Shown here: positions 20,825 to 24,734 of the stretch, piece by piece
How positions within the stretch are numbered: the stretch's first letter is position 1
Layout of the letters: the number at the start of each line of letters is the position of its first letter
Origin: Candidatus Moraniibacteriota bacterium
Lineage (GTDB): Bacteria; Patescibacteriota; Minisyncoccia; Moranbacterales; UBA1568
Assembly (NCBI GenBank): GCA_017992575.1
Contig: JAGOOJ010000003.1
Coordinates: forward strand, 1 to 24,734
Direction: 5' to 3'
DNA length: 24,734 nt
Program-made: the position numbers and the translations under genes
The notes under the pieces: model-generated
Seen by the model: only the letters and a program-made list of their open reading frames with translations
What the model was told of the DNA's origin: nothing
The model's database searches: none

Positions 20825-21967
20825 TCAGCGAATAGCCCGAGCAACTGCTGACACCACGCCTTTATCAAACGTGTTTGGCACGATACGATCGATTGTTGGC
20901 TTTTTTACCAACGCTGCCAAGTTTTTTGCTGCTCGAATAAGCATCTCATCAGTAATTTTTCTCACCTTGTTATCCAATGCCCCACGAAAAATTCCTGGAA
21001 ACCCGAGTGAATTATTAATTTGATTGGCAAAATCCGATCGGCCTGTCGCCACCACCAACGCTCCGGCCCTCTTGGCTCTATCAGGCATAATTTCCGGAAC
21101 CGGATTGGCCAAAGCAAAGACAATAGCGTCCTTGGCCATACTGGCGACCTGCTTTTCTGTAACAGTGTTCCCTTTGGAAACACCGATAAACACATCAGCA
21201 CCTGCTAATGCTTCATCTAATCCCCCAATGATGTCCTGTTTGTTCGTTTTTTTCACAAGCACTCGTTTTTGCGCTTCCAAATCAGTCCGTTTTTTATGCA
21301 GTGTTCCTCTACTATCAATCATGACTATATCCCCCACTCCATACAACATCAGGAGTTCAGCGATAGCTGTTCCGGCAGCGCCGGCGCCGGCGATCACCAA
21401 ACGTATCTGCTTCGGATTTTTTTTCGCAACCTTAAGTGCATTGATAAGTCCTGACAGCACCACCAGAGCTGTTCCGTGTTGATCGTCATGCAAAACAGGG
21501 ATAGAAAGTTCTTCTTGCAATCGTCGTTCGATTTCGAAGCAACGTGGCGCAGCAATATCTTCCAGGTTAATTCCACCGAATACCGGGGCAATATTTTTAA
21601 CCGTCGCAATGATAGCCTCGGTATCCTGGGTAGAAAGCACAATAGGAAAGGCATCAATCCCTGAAAGAGCTTTGAATAACATGGCTTTCCCCTCCATCAC
21701 CGGAAGTGCTCCCTCTGGACCAATATTCCCCAGTCCCAATACCGCTGAACCATCAGAGATAACCGCGACTGTATTCCCCTTCATCGTATACTCTGCCATT
21801 TTTTCTTTGTGTGTAGCCAGGTATGACGATACCGCTCCCACACCCGGGGTATAGTACACACTCAGATCTCCCTTGTTTTTCACTGATGCTTTCGGAATAA
21901 TTGCGATTTTCCCTCGTAATTTGTTATGCACCAGGAGTGCCTGTTTCCCGAAATCTTCTCGTTTCAT
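20825..21967 (-). CDS. NAD(P)-dependent malic enzyme, short bacterial form
   Basis: Oxidative decarboxylation of malate to pyruvate with reduction of NAD(P). The protein has 380 residues, the usual length for the short bacterial form, with no phosphotransacetylase extension. The catalytic Tyr is in YYTPGVG (Y39), the Lys in MEGKAMLFK (K94), metal ligands are in NLEDIAAPRCFE (E136, D137) and HDDQHGTA (160-167), the dinucleotide-binding loop is GAGAAG (194-199), and the C-terminal substrate motifs are FALANPVPEI and ATGRSDFANQINN. All are intact. In an organism with a reduced metabolism it would supply pyruvate and reducing power. It is transcribed alone from a plausible promoter, with a palindrome and a terminator after it. 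Cofactor preference cannot be told from this sequence. Confidence 0.95.
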   Translation of the reverse strand: MKREDFGKQALLVHNKLRGKIAIIPKASVKNKGDLSVYYTPGVGAVSSYLATHKEKMAEYTMKGNTVAVISDGSAVLGLGNIGPEGALPVMEGKAMLFKALSGIDAFPIVLSTQDTEAIIATVKNIAPVFGGINLEDIAAPRCFEIERRLQEELSIPVLHDDQHGTALVVLSGLINALKVAKKNPKQIRLVIAGAGAAGTAIAELLMLYGVGDIVMIDSRGTLHKKRTDLEAQKRVLVKKTNKQDIIGGLDEALAGADVFIGVSKGNTVTEKQVASMAKDAIVFALANPVPEIMPDRAKRAGALVVATGRSDFANQINNSLGFPGIFRGALDNKVRKITDEMLIRAAKNLAALVKKPTIDRIVPNTFDKGVVSAVARAIR

Positions 21968-22003
21968 AAAAATCGTATTATTCGATTAAAGCGCATCATC
22001 TCT

Positions 22004-22032
22004 AGTATACTCTGACCGGAATGAAGCAACAA
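22004..22032 (-). promoter_or_regulatory. Promoter of the malic enzyme gene
   Basis: The -10 TATACT (22004-22009) matches 5 of 6. It lies 17 nt from TTGTTG (22027-22032), a weak -35. Transcription would start near 21998, about 30 nt before the start codon. Confidence 0.5.
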
Positions 22033-22037
22033 TAAAT

Positions 22038-22068
22038 AAAAAAACGAGCCTTTCGGCTCGTTTTTTTT
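22038..22068. terminator. Bidirectional terminator after the MscL-like gene
   Basis: A 10-bp stem (22041-22050 with 22055-22064) closes a 4-nt loop, with an A-run on one side and eight Ts on the other. It ends the MscL-like transcript on the minus strand and would also stop plus-strand transcription. Confidence 0.92.
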
Positions 22069-22077
22069 ACAACAGCA

Positions 22078-22380
22078 CTAGTCTTTTTTATCAAGTTGAT
22101 CAAGTTTGAGCGCTTTCACACCGTAGTACACAACCAAAGCAATGACTAAGAAATCAATAAGCACACTGAGGAAATCACCCCACAGAAGCTCAACCGAACC
22201 AAGTTTCAAACTTGCCGTCTTCAATCCTTCCGCTGCCCCAAGAACGAGACCAAGAATCGGACTGATGATATCGGTTACCAACGCACTCACCACTTTGGAG
22301 ACAGCTCCTCCCAAAATAAACCCGACGGCCAATCCAACAACTCCCTGCTTGCGGATGAAGTCCATAAACCCTGCCATCAT
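22078..22380 (-). CDS. mscL: MscL-like large-conductance mechanosensitive channel
   Basis: A pressure-relief channel of the inner membrane that opens under osmotic downshock. The protein has 100 residues, shorter than the roughly 136 of the Escherichia coli channel, mainly through a short loop and a short C-terminal helix. An amphipathic N-terminus (FMDFIRKQGVVGLAVG) leads into transmembrane helix 1 (about 14-40, with AVGFILGGAVSKVVSALVTDI, the most conserved part of the family). A short outside loop (about 46-66) follows, then transmembrane helix 2 (about 68-90) and a charged tail (KLDQLDKKD). Single-gene transcript with its own terminator. No Shine-Dalgarno site is seen. Confidence 0.9.
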   Translation of the reverse strand: MMAGFMDFIRKQGVVGLAVGFILGGAVSKVVSALVTDIISPILGLVLGAAEGLKTASLKLGSVELLWGDFLSVLIDFLVIALVVYYGVKALKLDQLDKKD

Positions 22381-22421
22381 ATACGTATGCTTATTGTTTA
22401 CAACGGCACTGTAGCACTTTT

Positions 22422-23138
22422 TTATTCACCCTTCAATGGCACTTCCAGTACCAAGAGAAACAGCTCTGTCTCTGCCTGAATCGACACGCTGTCTATTGCC
22501 CATATTCCTAAAGCATCTCTTGGTTCTAGGTGTTCGCCAGCAATATTTGCTCTCCCCTCAATAGCGAAAAAATATACTCCGTGATTCAAACTTTTAAGTA
22601 CATACTGTGCTTTCTTGCCCACATCAAATCTCCCCAAAGAAACCCTGGCATCCTGATGGATGCCGAGCGCTTCCGTCTCATTCATCGGCCCCACCACAGA
22701 AAAGAATGTATTCTGGTACTCCGTAGCATCGAAACGACGTTGATCATAGCGGGGTGATACATCGCGCTTTTCCGAAAGAATCCATATCTGCAGAAGAGTC
22801 AGCTCATTCGTATCTGAGGCATTCCACTCAGCATGTTCTACTCCTGTCCCAGCGCTCATCACCTGAACCTCACCGGTTTCTATAACAGCACTATTTCCCA
22901 TACTATCTTCGTGCTTCAAAGAACCCGAGAGAGGAAGAGTAATAATCTCCATATTCTCATGAGAGTGACGACCAAACCCGGAACCCGGAGCAATCCTATC
23001 ATCGTTTAACACTCGGAGAGCGCCAAATCCCATACGGGTTGGATCATAATAGCTCGCAAAACTGAACGAGTGATGAGTAGTCAACCATCCATGTTTGGCA
23101 AATCCTCGTGATGATGCCTCATGAAAAAGAGTTTTCAC
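22422..23138 (-). CDS. Pirin family cupin protein (YhhW-like)
   Basis: The protein has 238 residues with two cupin domains. The N-terminal cupin carries the metal site of pirin/YhhW proteins: H58 and H60 (GRHSHENMEI), H102 and E104 (GVEHAEW). The start HHSFSFASYYDPTRMGFGALRVLNDD is typical of the family. Some members are quercetin dioxygenases; the role of most is unknown. It begins with GTG 2 nt after the nitroreductase stop, with AAGG just upstream, so the two are translated as one unit. The divergent HxlR regulator suggests response to quinones or other electrophiles, for which a nitroreductase-dioxygenase pair makes sense. Confidence 0.92.
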   Translation of the reverse strand: MKTLFHEASSRGFAKHGWLTTHHSFSFASYYDPTRMGFGALRVLNDDRIAPGSGFGRHSHENMEIITLPLSGSLKHEDSMGNSAVIETGEVQVMSAGTGVEHAEWNASDTNELTLLQIWILSEKRDVSPRYDQRRFDATEYQNTFFSVVGPMNETEALGIHQDARVSLGRFDVGKKAQYVLKSLNHGVYFFAIEGRANIAGEHLEPRDALGIWAIDSVSIQAETELFLLVLEVPLKGE

Positions 23139-23140
23139 AC

Positions 23141-23782
23141 TTATGCCTTGGTTGTAAATACCGTTGCTTCACTATAGCGTACCTTTGGTCCAAGAGCAGA
23201 TTCATCTTCGGCCAATCGAAAGCCCAGGGCAACAATGACCTGAGACTGGAGTCCGCGTTCTTCGAGACCTAAAATATTATCAACGGCCTTCGGATCAAAT
23301 CCCTCCATAGGAGCAGCATCAATACCAAGGGTTGCCGCTACCGTTAAGAGTACTCCGAGAGCAATATACACCTGGCGAGCGGCCCACTCCCGTGCTCCGG
23401 CCTCTCCTTTGGCTTCGATGACTCCTTCGAGCATTCCCCGAAAACCAGTCAGGTGTTCGAGAGGAATATTTTTGGTCGTGGCGATACTCTGAAGGTATTT
23501 CTCAATCAGTACAGTATCAACTTTCGTTTCAGTGGCCAGTACTACCAAATGAGAAGCATCCGTAAATTGGGGCTGATCATATCCGACAGTCCGTAACTGG
23601 GCGCGAAGATTGGTATTCTCCACAACCACAAAGTGCCAGGGCTGGATGCCGAAAGAAGATGGGGCTAAACGAAGCGCTTCTTTCAAAATCGCCAGTTGTT
23701 CGACTGTTAACTTCTTCTCCGTATCAAACTTCTTGGTAGCATAGCGCCACTTGAGTGCGTCGATAATATTTGTCATATGCAT
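23141..23782 (-). CDS. Nitroreductase family FMN oxidoreductase
   Basis: The protein has 213 residues of NfsB-like type, a flavoenzyme that reduces nitro compounds or quinones with NAD(P)H. FMN-contacting motifs are RYATKKFD (13-20), APSSFGIQPWHF (40-51) and the C-terminal ALGFRLAEDE...PKVR. The central helix WAARQVYIALGVLLTVAATL and the PMEGFD loop are also family features. The start is ATG at 23782, or the ATG two codons later. It is first in an operon with the pirin gene and is transcribed from a promoter whose -35 overlaps a likely operator for the divergent HxlR regulator. Substrate unknown. Confidence 0.93.
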   Translation of the reverse strand: MHMTNIIDALKWRYATKKFDTEKKLTVEQLAILKEALRLAPSSFGIQPWHFVVVENTNLRAQLRTVGYDQPQFTDASHLVVLATETKVDTVLIEKYLQSIATTKNIPLEHLTGFRGMLEGVIEAKGEAGAREWAARQVYIALGVLLTVAATLGIDAAPMEGFDPKAVDNILGLEERGLQSQVIVALGFRLAEDESALGPKVRYSEATVFTTKA

Positions 23783-23806
23783 ATATGATCAGTGAGTTAC
23801 TCTTGC

Positions 23807-23835
23807 ATGATAGACGAATACATACTAATATACAA
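23807..23835 (-). promoter_or_regulatory. Promoter of the nitroreductase-pirin operon
   Basis: TTGTAT (23830-23835), a 17-nt spacer and TATCAT (23807-23812, 5 of 6). The -35 lies inside the inverted repeat TACT-N8-AGTA, as expected for repression by the divergent regulator. Confidence 0.55.
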
Positions 23836-23838
23836 GTA
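23823..23838. promoter_or_regulatory. Candidate HxlR operator 1 (TACT-N8-AGTA)
   Basis: The inverted repeat overlaps the -35 of the nitroreductase promoter. Quinone-sensing HxlR/DUF24 regulators such as YodB bind TACT/AGTA-type half sites; here the spacing is 8. A protein bound here would block RNA polymerase. Confidence 0.45.
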
Positions 23839-23852
23839 CCTACAAAATAGTA

Positions 23853-23866
23853 AGTATTGAAATACT
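23853..23866. promoter_or_regulatory. Candidate HxlR operator 2 abutting the regulator's start codon
   Basis: A perfect inverted repeat AGTATT-GA-AATACT ends directly at the ATG at 23867. It shares the AGTA/TACT half-site element with operator 1 and is well placed for autorepression. Confidence 0.45.
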
Positions 23867-24178
23867 ATGAACCGAGAAAATACGCCACCATGCCCTATCG
23901 AAAGAACCCTACGACTGATCGTAGGGAAATGGAAAACGATTCTTCTCTGGCATCTATCTTCAGGAAAAAAACGCTACGGGGAGCTGAAAAAGCTCATCCC
24001 CCACGTGAGCGAGAAGATGCTCATACAGTCTCTCCGCGAACTTGAAAAAGATGCGCTCATCGTTAGGAAGTCCTATCCTGAAGTTCCACCAAAAGTAGAA
24101 TATACCCTGTCTCGACGCGGGAAAAGCCTCTCCCCTCTCATCTGTGCGCTCAACACTTGGGGAAGAAAGCATCTCTAA
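23867..24178 (+). CDS. HxlR/DUF24 family winged-helix transcription regulator
   Basis: The protein has 103 residues and is nearly all winged helix. Motifs are CPIERTLRLIVGKWKTILLWHL (split here as residues 9-30), RYGELKKLIPHVSEKMLIQSLRELE (37-60) and the wing VEYTLSRRGKSLSP. Cys9 is the N-terminal Cys that quinone- and disulfide-sensing members such as YodB and HypR use; a second Cys is at 93. The only plus-strand gene in the window, it is divergent from the nitroreductase-pirin operon. It most likely represses that operon until electrophiles modify Cys9. Two inverted repeats in the 84-nt gap support this. No Shine-Dalgarno site precedes the ATG. Confidence 0.92.
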   Translation: MNRENTPPCPIERTLRLIVGKWKTILLWHLSSGKKRYGELKKLIPHVSEKMLIQSLRELEKDALIVRKSYPEVPPKVEYTLSRRGKSLSPLICALNTWGRKHL

Positions 24179-24196
24179 AAACAGCTCTTCCAAATT

Positions 24197-24460
24197 TCAT
24201 TCCGTCGAAAGTGATAAGAAGGGGTTCCCGAGAAACACCTCCACGAAAGACTCCCACTCTGGTAGAGCATCTTCTACCACATGGGCATTTTTCACGACGA
24301 GCGTGAGCGATCCTTCTTCCTCTGCTATTTCAGCCAAACACTCTTCGAGGGCATCGAGGTTCCGTCCGAAGTAATCAGGGAGATTGAGGACGAGTTCCAG
24401 TTCGTCATACAACGCATCAAGCGTCGTCATGTTGTTCCCATCTAAGATGTAGCGCGCCAT
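24197..24460 (-). CDS. Barstar-like ribonuclease inhibitor, orphan
   Basis: The protein has 87 residues, matching barstar in length. The core motif PDYFGRNLDALEECL (28-42) aligns with the barnase-binding helix of barstar (PEYYGENLDALWDCL). Y30, G32, N34 and D36 are kept; Trp38 of barstar is Glu here and Asp39 is replaced by Glu40. The C-terminal part (LTLVVKNAHV...EWESFVEVF) fits the remaining strands and helix. No barnase-type RNase gene lies nearby, so it is either an immunity gene against a foreign toxin or a housekeeping inhibitor. It converges with the HxlR gene across 18 nt and has its own promoter. Confidence 0.85.
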   Translation of the reverse strand: MARYILDGNNMTTLDALYDELELVLNLPDYFGRNLDALEECLAEIAEEEGSLTLVVKNAHVVEDALPEWESFVEVFLGNPFLSLSTE

Positions 24461-24492
24461 ACTTTGAAACAGTTTAATGAAATATTATTTTC

Positions 24493-24521
24493 ATCATACT
24501 GCTCAACGAGGTAGGAATCAA
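24493..24521 (-). promoter_or_regulatory. Promoter of the barstar-like gene
   Basis: TTGATT (24516-24521), a 17-nt spacer and TATGAT (24493-24498, 5 of 6). Transcription would start near 24486, giving a leader of about 26 nt. Confidence 0.6.
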
Positions 24522-24571
24522 ATTTTTATTTTGGTTTTATAAAAATGAATTCCTCGGCGCTACTGAAAAAC

Positions 24572-24674
24572 AAGAGGAGGGATTCGGTCACAACTCCTGA
24601 GTGTCCGGGCCAAGGCCCTCACTCAGGGTCGCGACCCCGCCTCCCTGCGGTCCGGCTTTCTCATCCCTCCTCTT
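24572..24674. ncRNA. Structured 103-nt element, possible non-coding RNA of unknown class
   Basis: The ends pair perfectly over 11 bp (AAGAGGAGGGA at 24572-24582 with its complement at 24664-24674). Inside are an 8-bp stem (24596-24603 with 24620-24627) capped by GGGC-CAAG-GCCC, the self-complementary GGGTCGCGACCC (24626-24637) and CCGC-N6-GCGG (24637-24650). GC content is well above the flanks. On the minus strand the closing stem runs into TTGTTTTT, which fits a transcript ending there. No open frame with a protein-like sequence fits. It lacks the conserved loop of the SRP RNA and any tRNA signature. It could also be a dispersed structured repeat. Confidence 0.45.
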
Positions 24675-24683
24675 CTACCATAC

Positions 24684-24724
24684 CAAAAAAAATACAGGGT
24701 TCCTGATGGAATCCTGTATTTTTC
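24684..24724. terminator. Strong bidirectional terminator
   Basis: A 16-bp stem (24688-24703 with 24708-24723, one G-U pair) closes a TGAT loop, with eight As on the left and TATTTTT on the right. It probably ends a minus-strand gene beyond the window edge and insulates the structured element from it. Confidence 0.88.
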
Positions 24725-24734
24725 TCGGTGCGGA

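Noticed and set aside
11708..20827. TGA recoded as Gly, as in Gracilibacteria/SR1
   Set aside because: TGA closes the 11708-12775 and 20825-21967 frames at sensible family lengths, with a coupled ATGA overlap at 11708-11711.
22375..22402. TATGAT overlapping the MscL-like start with TTGTAA 16 nt upstream, which would argue for a later start at codon 6
   Set aside because: Starting at codon 6 would cut off part of the amphipathic N-terminal helix that the MscL family needs, so the hexamer match is probably chance or the promoter lies elsewhere.
24572..24674. Possible SRP (4.5S) RNA or tRNA
   Set aside because: The size fits SRP RNA, but the conserved GGAAG/AGCAG internal loop is missing on both strands, and there is no T-loop or anticodon arm for a tRNA.

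Overview
The window looks like a chromosomal segment of a Candidate Phyla Radiation (Patescibacteria) bacterium. The evidence is a giant Thr/Gly/Ala-rich secreted tail-fibre-like protein, several small single-pass secreted proteins of hypothetical type, short 5' leaders with few Shine-Dalgarno sites, compact gene spacing and mid-range GC. TGA works as a stop codon (for example at 11708-11710 and 20825-20827), so the recoded genetic code of Gracilibacteria and SR1 does not apply. The lineage is an inference from protein style; no rRNA or marker gene is present. Nearly everything is on the minus strand, so transcription runs from right to left. I see no tRNA, rRNA, CRISPR array, transposase or integrase.

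Right end (about 22.0-24.7 kb): a strongly structured 103-nt element of unknown nature (24572-24674), a strong bidirectional terminator, an orphan barstar-like gene, an HxlR-type regulator divergent from a nitroreductase-pirin operon, an MscL-like channel, and a malic enzyme with its own promoter. A perfect 38-nt palindrome follows the malic enzyme.

Middle (16.4-20.7 kb): a tightly packed signalling operon. It encodes a LytR_C-domain membrane protein, a CHASE4-HAMP-PAS membrane sensor with no kinase domain, a soluble double-PAS histidine kinase, and a stand-alone receiver protein.

Left and centre (1.2-16.3 kb): a cell-surface block. It holds three secreted proteins that share a C-terminal domain ending in DY(A/T)(D/E)TLTVVA...F, two of them recent tandem duplicates that share even their 3' terminator. 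Next come two translationally coupled membrane-anchored proteins of DUF916/WxL-interacting-protein style, a small membrane-anchored protein, and the 2937-residue giant protein. A class A beta-lactamase-like serine hydrolase and the start of a further gene follow at the left edge.

My reading is that the sensor/kinase/receiver operon and the surface block could be one functional unit for sensing and contacting a host or surface. The secreted proteins plus DUF916-like partners resemble, in layout and fold style, the WxL surface systems of Firmicutes. That link is inferred from pattern and gene order and has not been shown by a database search.
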